Positions 7,590 through 16,728 of a DNA stretch of 64,000 nucleotides are shown piece after piece. Position 1 is the stretch's first letter, and each line of letters begins with the position of its first letter. A program made the translations under genes and the position numbers. The stretch is from Thalassococcus halodurans. Its GTDB lineage: Bacteria; Pseudomonadota; Alphaproteobacteria; Rhodobacterales; Rhodobacteraceae. The DNA is taken from the NCBI RefSeq assembly GCF_900108225.1, contig NZ_FNUZ01000002.1, positions 374,501 through 438,500 of the forward strand, in the 5' to 3' direction. A model generated the notes under the pieces. The model was not told the origin of the DNA and ran no database searches. It saw only the letters and a program-made list of their open reading frames with translations.

Positions 7590-9113
7590 ATGACCGCTAT
7601 GGACACCGTTGAAGTCAAAGAAGGCGTCGATCAGGAAACCGTCGACAAGGTGCGCAACCTTGGTGGCAAGTACAAGTACGGTTGGGAAACCGAGATCGAA
7701 ATGGAATACGCACCCAAGGGCCTGTCGCCCGACATCGTGCGCCTGATCTCGGAAAAGAACGAAGAGCCCGAGTGGATGACCGAATGGCGCCTGCAGGCGT
7801 TCGAACGCTGGACGAGCCTGGAAGAGCCCGATTGGGCGATGGTCAACTATCCGGAAATCGATTTTCAGGATCAGTACTACTACGCGCGCCCCAAAAGCAT
7901 GGAAGAAAAGCCCAAGTCGCTGGACGAGGTCGATCCCAAGTTGCTGGCGACCTACGAAAAGCTGGGCATCCCGCTAAAAGAACAGATGATCCTTGCCGGT
8001 GTTGAGGGTGCAGAAGATGCGCCTGCCGAAGGCCGTAAGGTCGCCGTCGACGCGGTCTTTGACTCGGTTTCTGTTGGTACGACGTTCCAAGCAGAACTGA
8101 AAAAGGCGGGCGTGATCTTCTGCTCGATTTCCGAGGCGATCCGCGAGCATCCTGAACTGGTCAAAAAGTACCTTGGTTCGGTCGTGCCCGTCAGCGACAA
8201 CTTCTATGCAACGCTGAACAGCGCTGTCTTCTCGGATGGCTCGTTCGTCTACATCCCGCCGGGCGTTCGCTGCCCGATGGAACTGTCCACGTATTTCCGT
8301 ATCAACGCGGAAAACACAGGCCAGTTCGAACGCACACTGATCATCGCCGATAAAGGCAGCTACGTGTCCTATCTGGAAGGCTGTACAGCGCCCCAGCGTG
8401 ACACAGCGCAGCTGCACGCCGCGGTCGTTGAAATCGTCGTCGAAGAAGATGCCGAAGTGAAATACTCGACCGTTCAGAACTGGTTCCCCGGTGATGAAGA
8501 CGGCAAAGGCGGCATCTACAACTTCGTCACCAAGCGCGCCGATTGCCGTGGCGACCGTGCCAAGGTGATGTGGACGCAGGTTGAAACCGGCTCTGCTGTG
8601 ACGTGGAAATACCCGTCCTGCATCCTGCGTGGGGATGATAGCCAAGGCGAGTTCTACTCGATCGCGATCACCAACAACCACCAGCAGGCCGACACAGGCA
8701 CCAAGATGATCCATTTGGGCAAGCGCACCAAGTCGCGCATCGTGTCCAAGGGTATTTCGGCTGGTGTGGCGCAGAACACGTATCGTGGTCTGGTCACCAT
8801 GCACCCGAAAGCCAAGGAAAGCCGCAACTACACCCAGTGTGACAGCTTGCTGATCGGCGATAAGTGCGGCGCGCACACTGTTCCGTACATCGAGGTCAAA
8901 AACAACTCGTCCCGTGTCGAGCACGAAGCAACCACATCCAAGGTGGATGACGATCAGATGTTCTACTGCCGCCAGCGTGGCATGGACGAAGAAGAGGCCG
9001 TAGCCCTGATCGTGAATGGTTTCGCCAAAGAGGTTCTTCAGGCGCTGCCGATGGAATTCGCGATGGAAGCCCAGCAGCTTGTCGCGATCTCGCTTGAAGG
9101 GTCGGTGGGCTAA
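7590..9113 (+). CDS. sufB: Fe-S scaffold component SufB
   Basis: SufB is the scaffold subunit of the SufBC2D complex on which [Fe-S] clusters are built, in the cytoplasm. The 507 residues include the family core around [18 protein letters not shown], the [12 protein letters not shown] segment with its conserved Cys, and the C-terminal [16 protein letters not shown] stretch whose Glu and His are family-conserved. The frame is open upstream of the ATG at 7590, but GGAAGG sits seven bases before that codon, so I start there. SufB is separated from its partners sufC and sufD by four genes that are not standard suf components. Confidence 0.97.
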   Translation: MTAMDTVEVKEGVDQETVDKVRNLGGKYKYGWETEIEMEYAPKGLSPDIVRLISEKNEEPEWMTEWRLQAFERWTSLEEPDWAMVNYPEIDFQDQYYYARPKSMEEKPKSLDEVDPKLLATYEKLGIPLKEQMILAGVEGAEDAPAEGRKVAVDAVFDSVSVGTTFQAELKKAGVIFCSISEAIREHPELVKKYLGSVVPVSDNFYATLNSAVFSDGSFVYIPPGVRCPMELSTYFRINAENTGQFERTLIIADKGSYVSYLEGCTAPQRDTAQLHAAVVEIVVEEDAEVKYSTVQNWFPGDEDGKGGIYNFVTKRADCRGDRAKVMWTQVETGSAVTWKYPSCILRGDDSQGEFYSIAITNNHQQADTGTKMIHLGKRTKSRIVSKGISAGVAQNTYRGLVTMHPKAKESRNYTQCDSLLIGDKCGAHTVPYIEVKNNSSRVEHEATTSKVDDDQMFYCRQRGMDEEEAVALIVNGFAKEVLQALPMEFAMEAQQLVAISLEGSVG

Positions 9114-9152
9114 TCGCCCACCACTCAGGGAACCAAAGGCAGGGTTGGAATT

Positions 9153-9344
9153 ATGCTGGCAGAGGCCATCAATCAAAGCGCCGGTATCGGTGTGGGCCTG
9201 TTTATCGGGTCGCTGATCGGTTTCGGTCTGCGTGCCCGTGCCGGCAAAACAAGCGGCCTGTTTCAGGGCTCGGTCTGGAAAACGGCTGTACTGGCTGGAA
9301 TGCTGGGCTGGTTCGTGGCCGCCCTTATTACTTTGGTTCTTTAA
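9153..9344 (+). CDS. Small two-helix membrane protein (63 aa)
   Basis: A 63-residue protein with two hydrophobic segments, about residues 9-25 (glycine-rich) and 42-62, joined by a basic loop with LRARAGK. It lies 39 bases after sufB and 18 before the YbjQ gene, all on one strand, so it is likely part of the suf transcript. I do not recognise a named family. A membrane-anchoring or accessory role is all the sequence suggests. Confidence 0.7.
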   Translation: MLAEAINQSAGIGVGLFIGSLIGFGLRARAGKTSGLFQGSVWKTAVLAGMLGWFVAALITLVL

Positions 9345-9362
9345 GCAGCGCAGGGAATTTCC

Positions 9363-9680
9363 ATGATGATCATCACCACAACACCCAATGTCGAAGGGCA
9401 TAAAATTCTGGCTTACAAAGGCCTGGTTGTCGGCGAGGCCATCATGGGCGCGAACTTTGTACGTGATTTCTTTGCCAGCATCACAGATATCGTCGGTGGC
9501 CGGTCGGGCGCCTATGAAGCCAAGCTTCAGGATGCACGCGATACGGCGATTAACGAACTGAAATCGCGTGCTCTGCAATTGGGCGCGACAGCGGTTGTCG
9601 GTGTTGATCTGGACTATGAAGTAGTCGGAGACACCATGCTCATGGTATCTGTATCCGGAACAGCAGTTGTTCTGGAGTAA
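9363..9680 (+). CDS. YbjQ/UPF0145 family protein
   Basis: A 105-residue protein of the YbjQ (UPF0145, heavy-metal-binding domain) family, which forms small oligomeric rings and has no settled function. Typical traits are the N-terminal [12 protein letters not shown], the central [16 protein letters not shown] helix and the C-terminal [16 protein letters not shown] strand pair. Length matches the family. It sits inside the suf operon between sufB and sufC, where a metal-related role would make sense but is not shown. Confidence 0.88.
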   Translation: MMIITTTPNVEGHKILAYKGLVVGEAIMGANFVRDFFASITDIVGGRSGAYEAKLQDARDTAINELKSRALQLGATAVVGVDLDYEVVGDTMLMVSVSGTAVVLE

Positions 9681-9689
9681 GGTGGGGCC

Positions 9690-10577
9690 ATGGCAAGACA
9701 ACCAAGAAAGACGCGCAGACGTCTCGCGTATCTAAGCAAAATTCTGGATACAGAGCGGAAGACCGAGATCGTCGACGTCGGATCAAACCCGATGAACACA
9801 CCGGACTATCTCCAAATGGTCAACACGGGCATCGCGCGTGTCACAGGGTTTGAACCGCAGCCGTCGGCTTACGAGAAGCTGAAGGAACAGGAAACCGAGA
9901 ACGAACGCCATCTGCCGTATGCGATTGGCGACGGAAAGGATTCGGTTCTGAACGTGTGCCATTCGCCTGGTTTGACGTCGTTGTTGGAACCAGATCCGGC
10001 ATCCTTTGCCTATCTGAACCGCTGGAGCCGCGCGCGCCGCGTTCTGGAAACTTTCCCGATGTCAACACATCGCTTGGATGATCTGGATGAGATTGAGCAT
10101 ATGGATTTGCTCAAGATCGACATTCAGGGCGGCGAACTGACCGTTTTCAAACACGGTAAGAAAAAGCTGAAGAACGCTTTGGCAGTTATGACCGAAGTGG
10201 GCTTTATGCCGCTTTACAAGGATCAACCGCTGCTGGACGAGCAGATGGCAGAACTGCGCAAGCAGGGCTTCATGCTGCACAAGTTTGTTTTTGCTAAGCA
10301 GTTAGCACTTTGGTCTGGTTTTGAGCTTCCCCTTTCTCGTGAAGAAAGCAGCAGCCAGTTGGTCGACGGAGATGCAATCTTTATCAAGGACTTGCGCGAT
10401 CCTGATCAGTGGGAGACCGAAGACCTTAAGCATCTCGCGCTGTTGGCGGATGGCTGTTTCTTTAGCCATGATCTGACTGTGCGCTGCCTTGCGATCCTGA
10501 TGAAGCGCGATGTGATCCGTCGTCGTCATATTGCGACGTACATTGATCACCTGAAAGAAACGCAGCCCGCCGAATGA
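9690..10577 (+). CDS. FkbM family methyltransferase
   Basis: A 295-residue protein of the FkbM class of SAM-dependent methyltransferases. The SAM-binding start EIVDVGSNPMNTPDYLQM and the acidic residue in VTGFEPQPSAYEKL, about residues 25-60, correspond to motif I and the ribose-binding position. The FkbM signature MDLLKIDIQGGELTVF is near residue 140. Substrates in this family are mostly sugars and surface glycans, none of which are encoded nearby. It overlaps the next methyltransferase-like gene by four bases and lies within the suf operon, an unusual setting. Confidence 0.85.
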   Translation: MARQPRKTRRRLAYLSKILDTERKTEIVDVGSNPMNTPDYLQMVNTGIARVTGFEPQPSAYEKLKEQETENERHLPYAIGDGKDSVLNVCHSPGLTSLLEPDPASFAYLNRWSRARRVLETFPMSTHRLDDLDEIEHMDLLKIDIQGGELTVFKHGKKKLKNALAVMTEVGFMPLYKDQPLLDEQMAELRKQGFMLHKFVFAKQLALWSGFELPLSREESSSQLVDGDAIFIKDLRDPDQWETEDLKHLALLADGCFFSHDLTVRCLAILMKRDVIRRRHIATYIDHLKETQPAE

Positions 10578-11185
10578 CTTTTGCCGCCGATCATATGATT
10601 GCACGTCCCGAGTTGACGATGCCCGACGCCGAAGCGGCGTTGGTGCGCGATGCCTATGGTCGCGCGGACGTCATTTTGGAATACGGGTCAGGCGGGTCGA
10701 CTGTTCTCGCCTCGGAAATGACTGGGAAGACAGTGTTTTCCGTTGAATCAGATCAGCAGTGGGCGGCGATGATGCGGGACTTTCTCCGCCAGAATCCGCC
10801 CGCGTCTGGGACCGAAGTGGATGTCATTTGGGCTGATATCGGCCCGACCAAGGAATGGGGGCATCCTGCCGACAATTCCGAATGGAAACGCTACCCCCGC
10901 TATCCGCTTGAAATCTGGTATGAAAATCATTTCAAGCAGCCGGATGTCGTCCTTGTCGATGGCCGCTTTCGTGCTGGCTGTGCGCTGGCGACGGCCTTTA
11001 TGACCGAGAAGCCTGTCGAACTGCTGTTCGACGATTATATCGACAGAAAAGCCTATCACGTGGTCGAGGATTTCCTCGGCGCCCCGCAGATAACCGGCCG
11101 TATGGCCAAGTTTAATGTCACCCCGCGAAATATTGATAAGAAATCACTCATGCGGGTTGTTCAAGTTATGTCTCGCCCGCTCTGA
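10574..11185 (+). CDS. Predicted class I SAM-dependent methyltransferase
   Basis: A 203-residue protein with a Rossmann-type start: YGSGGSTVLASEM (about residues 38-50) resembles the glycine-rich SAM loop and FSVESDQQWAAMM the following acidic strand. The later VVLVDGRFRAGCAL is like the motif after strand 4. The family is usually annotated as hypothetical or as a methyltransferase domain. It is coupled to the FkbM gene by an ATGA overlap and ends 34 bases before sufC. The substrate is unknown; the pair probably acts together. Confidence 0.75.
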   Translation: MTFAADHMIARPELTMPDAEAALVRDAYGRADVILEYGSGGSTVLASEMTGKTVFSVESDQQWAAMMRDFLRQNPPASGTEVDVIWADIGPTKEWGHPADNSEWKRYPRYPLEIWYENHFKQPDVVLVDGRFRAGCALATAFMTEKPVELLFDDYIDRKAYHVVEDFLGAPQITGRMAKFNVTPRNIDKKSLMRVVQVMSRPL

Positions 11186-11219
11186 GTGCGGCGGGAAACA
11201 AGATGAGGAAGGACAAATA

Positions 11220-11975
11220 ATGCTGGAAATCAAAAACCTGCACGTCAAGCTTGAAGAAGAAGACAAGCAAATCCTGAAAGGTGTGAACCTGACAGTCGAA
11301 GCTGGCAAAGTGCACGCCATCATGGGCCCGAACGGTTCCGGTAAATCGACGCTGTCCTATGTTCTTTCCGGCCGCGACGGCTATGAGGTGACCGATGGTG
11401 AGGTCACGCTGGAAGGTGAAGACGTGCTTGAGCTGGAAGCCGAAGAGCGTGCCGCGGCGGGCATCTTCCTTGCGTTCCAGTACCCGGTCGAAATCCCCGG
11501 TGTTGGCAACATGACCTTCCTGCGCACAGCGGTGAACGCTCAGCGCAAAGCGCGCGGCGAAGAGGAAATGTCGGCAGCCGACTTCCTCAAGCTGATCCGC
11601 GCCAAAGCGAAGGAACTGAAGATCGACGCAGACATGCTGAAGCGTCCGGTCAACGTTGGCTTCTCGGGCGGTGAGAAGAAGCGTAACGAAATCCTGCAAA
11701 TGGCGATGCTGGAACCCAAGATGTGCATCCTTGACGAAACAGACTCCGGTCTGGACGTCGATGCGATGAAACTGGTTTCCGAAGGCGTCAACGCGCTGCG
11801 TTCCGAGGATCGCGGTTTCTTGGTTATCACGCACTACCAGCGTCTTCTGGACCACATCAAACCGGACGTTGTTCACATCATGTATGATGGTCGCATCGTC
11901 AAAACCGGCGGCCCGGATCTGGCGCTGGAAGTTGAAAACAACGGTTACGCAGACATTCTGGCGGAGGTCGTGTAA
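11220..11975 (+). CDS. sufC: Fe-S assembly ATPase SufC
   Basis: A 251-residue ABC-type ATPase of the SufBC2D complex. Visible are Walker A GPNGSGKST near residue 37, the ABC signature FSGGEKKR near residue 155, the Walker B segment CILDETDSGLD and the switch His in VITHYQR. The frame opens earlier, but the ATG at 11220 follows AGGAAGGACAAAT and gives the canonical start MLEIKNLHVK. sufD starts on its last base (TAATG). It is cytoplasmic and has no membrane partner, as expected for SufC. Confidence 0.97.
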   Translation: MLEIKNLHVKLEEEDKQILKGVNLTVEAGKVHAIMGPNGSGKSTLSYVLSGRDGYEVTDGEVTLEGEDVLELEAEERAAAGIFLAFQYPVEIPGVGNMTFLRTAVNAQRKARGEEEMSAADFLKLIRAKAKELKIDADMLKRPVNVGFSGGEKKRNEILQMAMLEPKMCILDETDSGLDVDAMKLVSEGVNALRSEDRGFLVITHYQRLLDHIKPDVVHIMYDGRIVKTGGPDLALEVENNGYADILAEVV

Positions 11976-13255
11976 TGGCGCTTCCCCAACTGAAAATTGA
12001 CGCGACTGAAGCCCGCATTGCGGCGCTTGAGCTGCCGCAGGGCGGTTGGGCCGATGGCGCCCGCCGCGATGCGCTGGAACGCGTTCGTGCCATGGGGCTT
12101 CCTGGTACGCGCGACGAATACTGGAAATACACCGACCCGCGTTCTCTGGTTCAGGCTGATGCGCAGACCGCGTCGCTGTTTGATGGTGGCGATGGCCCGA
12201 TCTTCGCAGAGATCGACGCGCTGAAGATTGTGTTCACTGACGGCGTGTTCGACGCTTCTGAATCCGATGATCTGAGTGGAGAGAACCTGACGATTGAACG
12301 TCTGGCGGAAAGCACAGCCGATCTGCACTGGGCGCGTGATCTTTACGGTGTTCTTGAAAACAACGGTCAGGCTCCGGTTCAGCGTCCCTTGGCGGCCTTG
12401 AACACGGCCTTTGCGAACGATGGCGTGCTGATCCACGTCACCGGCAAGGTCGAAAAGCCGATCTATCTGATCTACCATCACCGCTCGGAAAATTCCGACG
12501 CGATGCTGCACCATCTGGTGAAGGTAGAGCAGGGCGCAAGCGTTACTCTGCTGGAAAGCGGTCCCGCAGCGGCACGCTTCAACACCTGCATGGAGGTCGA
12601 CGTCGCTGATGATGCCGAATTCCATCACGTGCGCGCGCAGGGCCGTGACCACGAACGCCGTGCGGCAACGCATGTGTTCGGACGTCTGGGCACTGAGTCT
12701 GTGTTCAAATCTTTCACGCTGACTGTGAACGGTGTTCTGACGCGCAACGAAGTGGTTCTTGAGCTGACCGGCGACGACGCGACGGCCCATGTTGCTGGCG
12801 CCTGTGTTGGTGATGGCGAATTCCATCACGATGATACGGTGTTCATCACGCATGACGCTGTGAACTGTGAAAGCCGTCAGGTGTTCAAAAAGGTTCTGCG
12901 CAACGGTGCGACCGGCGTTTTCCAAGGCAAAATCCTTGTAAAACCGGACGCGCAAAAGACGGATGGCTACCAGATCAGCCAATCGCTGCTTCTGGACGGC
13001 GACAGCCAGTTCCTCGCCAAGCCCGAGCTTGAGATCTACGCCGATGACGTGGCCTGTTCGCACGGCTCGACCTCTGGCGCGATCGACGAAGAGGCGCTGT
13101 TCTATCTGCGTTCGCGCGGTGTGCCTGCGGATATCGCGACCAACCTGCTGACTTTGGCGTTCCTGGCCGAAGCGGTTGATGAAATCGATGACGAGGCACT
13201 GGGCGAAGCCATCGTGAACCGCATCGAAGGCTGGCTTGATCGCAGGATTGGCTGA
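11975..13255 (+). CDS. sufD: Fe-S assembly protein SufD
   Basis: A 426-residue SufB-like beta-helix protein completing the SufBC2D scaffold, where it helps iron acquisition. The C-terminal ACSHGSTSGAIDEEALFYLRSRG-type segment (about residues 355-377) with its conserved Cys and His, followed by helices ending WLDRRIG, is the SufD/SufB family signature. It begins inside the sufC stop and is followed two bases later by a YIP1-family gene, so the operon continues. Length is normal for SufD. Confidence 0.95.
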   Translation: MALPQLKIDATEARIAALELPQGGWADGARRDALERVRAMGLPGTRDEYWKYTDPRSLVQADAQTASLFDGGDGPIFAEIDALKIVFTDGVFDASESDDLSGENLTIERLAESTADLHWARDLYGVLENNGQAPVQRPLAALNTAFANDGVLIHVTGKVEKPIYLIYHHRSENSDAMLHHLVKVEQGASVTLLESGPAAARFNTCMEVDVADDAEFHHVRAQGRDHERRAATHVFGRLGTESVFKSFTLTVNGVLTRNEVVLELTGDDATAHVAGACVGDGEFHHDDTVFITHDAVNCESRQVFKKVLRNGATGVFQGKILVKPDAQKTDGYQISQSLLLDGDSQFLAKPELEIYADDVACSHGSTSGAIDEEALFYLRSRGVPADIATNLLTLAFLAEAVDEIDDEALGEAIVNRIEGWLDRRIG

Positions 13256-13257
13256 TC

Positions 13258-13746
13258 ATGCCGGTCACCACTGATATTGTGGCATCCTATAGACGGCCTG
13301 CGCAGGTGATGCGCAGGCTGTTGTCTGCTGGCACCCGCGAAGACCGCGCTTTGGCGATGCTGATGGCAGGCTGTGTTCTGGCATTTATCTCGCAACTGCC
13401 ACGGCTTTCCCGTGAAGCACATCTGACAGGGGAAGAGCTTAATCCCATGCTGGGTGGCGCTTTGTTCGCATGGCTGTTCATTGCGCCCTTGATGTTCTAC
13501 CTGATCGCGGCGCTGAGCCATCTGGTGGCGCGGCTGTTCAAGGGCAAGGGCGATTGGTTTGGCGCACGCCTTGCGCTGTTCTGGGCGTTTCTGGCGGCAT
13601 CCCCTTTGATGCTGCTGAATGGCCTGACAGCGGGGTTCGTTGGGCCGGGCGCTGCTTTGACGCTTGTCGGCTTTGTCTGGTTCGTCGCGTTTATGGTCAT
13701 CTGGCTGGTGTCTTTGAAGGTTGCTGAAACGGACGGGCCTGCATGA
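13258..13746 (+). CDS. YIP1-family integral membrane protein, first copy
   Basis: A 162-residue inner-membrane protein of the YIP1 superfamily with about four hydrophobic segments after an amphipathic N-terminus (SYRRPAQVMRRLLSAGTRED). Bacterial members have no established role. It starts two bases after sufD and overlaps a second YIP1-like gene by four bases. The two neighbours share the pattern of a short cytoplasmic lead followed by 4-5 helices and are probably paralogues acting as a pair. Confidence 0.78.
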   Translation: MPVTTDIVASYRRPAQVMRRLLSAGTREDRALAMLMAGCVLAFISQLPRLSREAHLTGEELNPMLGGALFAWLFIAPLMFYLIAALSHLVARLFKGKGDWFGARLALFWAFLAASPLMLLNGLTAGFVGPGAALTLVGFVWFVAFMVIWLVSLKVAETDGPA

Positions 13747-14333
13747 TCGCCGACACGATCAAAAACAGAATGGTTCAAAGCGTGACCGAACCGCGTGCCG
13801 TTGCACGGTGGTTGTTCGATCTGCGACTGGACGATGGCGTTTTGCTGACGGCTTTTGCGCTTGTTCTGGTGTTGAACGGGTTGCTGACAGCGTTCTTCAA
13901 TACGCTGCTGCCGCTTAATCCTGTGGTCGCACCCTTGGCGGCCAATCCGTTTATCTATGTGGGTGGCCTTGGCGCTATTCTTGTCGGGGTTGCAGTGGCC
14001 CTGACATGGGCCGGACGCGTTCTGGGGGGGACGGCAAGTTTTCGCAATGTAGCGACATTGCTGATCTGGCTGCAATTTCTGCGGTTAATCGCACAAACGG
14101 TGGTTCTGTTTTCCGCACTGATCATGCCGATGATCGCATCTTTGCTGTCTCTTGCAGCGTCGGTTGCGGGTATTTGGATCGTGCTGAATTTCCTTGCAGA
14201 GGCACATAATTTTCCGTCACTTGCCAAAGCGGCCTTCGCGCTTTTGTTGGGCATGACGGCGGTAGCACTAGGTCTGGCTGTAGTGATATCTATGCTGGGC
14301 ATCTCGACGACGGGGACGATGAGTCATGTTTGA
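13743..14333 (+). CDS. YIP1-family integral membrane protein, second copy
   Basis: A 196-residue polytopic membrane protein with about five hydrophobic segments and an N-terminal stretch (VTEPRAVARWLFDLRL) typical of YIP1-domain proteins of Rhodobacteraceae. It overlaps the preceding YIP1 gene by four bases and sufS by eight, so it is translationally coupled to sufS. A membrane-linked role for the suf operon is suggested by position only. Confidence 0.78.
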   Translation: MIADTIKNRMVQSVTEPRAVARWLFDLRLDDGVLLTAFALVLVLNGLLTAFFNTLLPLNPVVAPLAANPFIYVGGLGAILVGVAVALTWAGRVLGGTASFRNVATLLIWLQFLRLIAQTVVLFSALIMPMIASLLSLAASVAGIWIVLNFLAEAHNFPSLAKAAFALLLGMTAVALGLAVVISMLGISTTGTMSHV

Positions 14334-15546
14334 CGTTGAAAAAATCCGGGCAGATTTTCCAATTCTGTCCCGTGAGGTGAATGGTAAGCCTCTGGTTTAT
14401 CTGGATAATGGCGCGTCGGCTCAAAAGCCTCAGGTGGTGATTGATGCGATCACCAAAGCCTATGCTGAAGAATATTCAAACGTGCACCGCGGGCTGCACT
14501 ATCTGTCGAACCTTGCGACGGAAAACTATGAGAACGTGCGCGGCAAAATCGCCCGTTTCCTGAATGTACCCGATGAAGACGAGATCGTTTTCACATCCGG
14601 CACGACCGAGGGCATCAACCTGGTTGCCTATGGCTGGGCAATGGAAAACCTGCAGGCTGGAGACGAGATCATCCTGTCTGTGATGGAGCATCACGCGAAC
14701 ATCGTGCCGTGGCATTTTCTGCGCGAACGTCAGGGTGTTGTCCTGAAATGGGTGGATGTAGATTCGACGGGCGCGCTTGATCCGCAGGCGGTTCTGGATG
14801 CGATTGGATCAAACACGAAGTTGATCGCAATCACTCAGCTTTCCAATGTGTTGGGGACTGTTGTTGATGTAAAATCCATCTGCGCGGGCGCACGCGAAAA
14901 AGGCGTTCCTGTGTTGGTAGACGGATCGCAGGCAGCGGTTCACATGCCTGTCGACGTGCCGGACATCGGGTGTGATTTCTATGCGATCACGGGTCACAAA
15001 CTTTATGGTCCGTCAGGTTCTGGCGCGATTTTCATCAAGAAAGAGCGGATGGCCGAAATGCGTCCGTTCCTTGGTGGCGGCGATATGATCCGCGAGGTCC
15101 ACAAGGACGAAGTGACGTGGAACGATCCGCCGATGAAGTTCGAAGCGGGCACACCCGGCATTGTGCAGACCATCGGGCTTGGCGTTGCGCTGGATTACAT
15201 GATGGGCATCGGGATGGAAAACATCGCGGCGCATGAAAAAGAGCTGTGCGCCTATGCGCGCACCAAACTGGATGGTTTGAACTGGCTGAACGTGCAGGGT
15301 ACCGCGCCGAACAAGGCGGCGATATTTTCGTTCACGATCGATGGTGCGGCGCATGCGCATGATATCTCGACCATTCTGGACAAGAAGGGCGTGGCCGTGC
15401 GGGCAGGGCAGCATTGCACAGGTCCCTTGATGGATCACCTGGGCCTGACAGGCACATGCCGCGCGTCTTTTGCCATGTACAACACCAAGGCCGAAGTCGA
15501 TGTTCTGATCGACGCGCTTGAACTGGCGCATGAGTTGTTCAGTTAA
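14326..15546 (+). CDS. sufS: Cysteine desulfurase SufS
   Basis: A 406-residue group II cysteine desulfurase that mobilises sulfur for SufBCD. The PLP lysine is Lys225 in TGHKLYGPSGSG and the catalytic Cys is Cys364 in RAGQHCTGPLMDHLG, with the short loop typical of SufS. The N-terminal DFPILSREVNGKPLVYLDN and the substrate His in VMEHHANIVPW are also present. It is the last gene of the operon; no sufE, sufA or sufT follows within the window, so its sulfur acceptor must be encoded elsewhere or IscS must share the task. Confidence 0.96.
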   Translation: MFDVEKIRADFPILSREVNGKPLVYLDNGASAQKPQVVIDAITKAYAEEYSNVHRGLHYLSNLATENYENVRGKIARFLNVPDEDEIVFTSGTTEGINLVAYGWAMENLQAGDEIILSVMEHHANIVPWHFLRERQGVVLKWVDVDSTGALDPQAVLDAIGSNTKLIAITQLSNVLGTVVDVKSICAGAREKGVPVLVDGSQAAVHMPVDVPDIGCDFYAITGHKLYGPSGSGAIFIKKERMAEMRPFLGGGDMIREVHKDEVTWNDPPMKFEAGTPGIVQTIGLGVALDYMMGIGMENIAAHEKELCAYARTKLDGLNWLNVQGTAPNKAAIFSFTIDGAAHAHDISTILDKKGVAVRAGQHCTGPLMDHLGLTGTCRASFAMYNTKAEVDVLIDALELAHELFS

Positions 15547-15605
15547 TCTGCCCGTGCAAAAAGCCGTTGCGCCGCTTGGCGTGTTGGCCTAAGTCACGGG
15601 CTTAG

Positions 15606-15682
15606 GCACCCATAGCTCAGCTGGATAGAGCGCTGCCCTCCGAAGGCAGAGGCCAGAGGTTCGAATCCTCTTGGGTGCGCCA
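15606..15682 (+). tRNA. tRNA-Arg (anticodon CCG)
   Basis: A full cloverleaf is visible: acceptor GCACCCA / TGGGTGC (15606-15612 and 15672-15678), a D arm with AGCTCAGCTGGATAGAGC, an anticodon stem CTGCC / GGCAG with loop CTCCGAA (anticodon CCG, reading CGG), a T arm around GGTTCGAATCC and an encoded CCA (15680-15682). It lies between sufS and glpR. No integrase or repeated 3' end is seen nearby, so I see no sign that it served as an attachment site. Confidence 0.96.
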
Positions 15683-15693
15683 CTTACCCCCGA

Positions 15694-16458
15694 TTACGTC
15701 TGAGAATAGTTTACGTCCGTGCCCCATTCGGCGCATTTGTCGCTCAAACCAGTGGGCAAGGGCGCATCGGTGAAAAACGTATCGATTTCCGAAAGGGACG
15801 CGATTTTCACAGGTGCCGAGCGCTGGAATTTGGAATGATCGGCGACCAGAAACGTTTTGCGCGATTGGCTTAGAATGGTCTGGCTGACTTCGACCTCTTG
15901 CAGGTCGAAATCCAGCATGTCGCCGTCTGCATCCAGTGCAGAACAACCGACAATGGCCAAATCGAATTTGAACTGACGGATCGTCTGCGTCGCAAGGCTT
16001 CCGATCAAACCACCATCGGCCCGTCGCAGCTTGCCGCCGGTTAGCACAATCTCGCACTCGGGATTCGCCATAAGGATGTTGGCCACGTTGATGTTGTTTG
16101 TGACGACGAGCAGGTTGCGATGATGCAGCAGATTTTGCGCGACGGCTTCGGTACTGGTGCCGATGTTCAGGAAGATCGAGGCATCTTCAGGGATTTGTTC
16201 GGCGCAAGCACGCGCCATCGCGTGTTTCGCATCGCTATTCAGCGAGCGGCGTTCTTCATAGGCGATATTTACAGTGCCGGAAGGCAGGATGGCACCGCCA
16301 TGGACGCGTTCCAGCCGTCCCATATCGGACAGCTCCGTCAGATCCCGACGAATGGTTTGCAGTGTCACGCCAAAATGGTCTGCCAGGCCCTCGACTGTGA
16401 CGCGTCCTTCACGGCGGGCGATTTCCAGGATTTCGGGATGTCGGAATGTTTGGGACAT
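15694..16458 (-). CDS. glpR: DeoR-family repressor, probable GlpR
   Basis: A 254-residue DeoR-type regulator. The helix-turn-helix lies near residues 20-45 (VTVEGLADHFGVTLQTIRRD), followed by LERVHGGA and a C-terminal sugar-phosphate isomerase-like domain with NIGTSTEA and VLTGGKLRRADGGLIG. Residues 120-250 form the effector-binding part; glycerol 3-phosphate is the known ligand of GlpR. A GTG 51 bases upstream would extend it but lacks family similarity and a good ribosome site, so I start at MSQTFRHPEILE. It is divergent from glpK, which supports the GlpR assignment; the rest of the glp regulon is not in the window. Confidence 0.85.
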   Translation of the reverse strand: MSQTFRHPEILEIARREGRVTVEGLADHFGVTLQTIRRDLTELSDMGRLERVHGGAILPSGTVNIAYEERRSLNSDAKHAMARACAEQIPEDASIFLNIGTSTEAVAQNLLHHRNLLVVTNNINVANILMANPECEIVLTGGKLRRADGGLIGSLATQTIRQFKFDLAIVGCSALDADGDMLDFDLQEVEVSQTILSQSRKTFLVADHSKFQRSAPVKIASLSEIDTFFTDAPLPTGLSDKCAEWGTDVNYSQT

Positions 16459-16568
16459 AAGCGGGCCTGTTGTTTTTCCTGCAATCTGACATTTGAAAAG
16501 TTCTGTCACAACCTTTGCTGGGGCCGCACCCTTAAAAAAATCTCTATGGTTTCGGCCAAAATCGGCAA

Positions 16569-16585
16569 AAACGAAAATAAACGAA
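16569..16585. promoter_or_regulatory. Candidate GlpR operator (two AAACGAA repeats)
   Basis: AAACGAA occurs at 16569-16575 and again at 16579-16585, exactly 10 bases apart, in the glpR/glpK intergenic region. DeoR-family repressors often bind such helically phased direct repeats. The sequence is AT-rich, so chance is possible. Confidence 0.4.
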
Positions 16586-16728
16586 CATTTTTATCTTTCC
16601 TTATCGGCTGAAATTCGGAATACCTACGCGTAAATCCGGAGGCCGGTTTCGGTTTCCAAGCTTGCTCTAAAGGACTGGCGCGATACTCTGCTGCCAGCGA
16701 ACAGGGCCTGACAGGGGAGAGGACAGTC

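Noticed and set aside
7974-9701. A 575-codon open frame on the minus strand
   Set aside because: It lies almost wholly antisense to sufB and the YbjQ gene, which have clear family motifs; long antisense frames are expected in GC-biased coding DNA.
15606-15682. tRNA-Arg as an integration site for a mobile element
   Set aside because: No integrase, no repeated tRNA 3' end and no foreign-looking genes follow; glpR and glpK are ordinary chromosomal genes.
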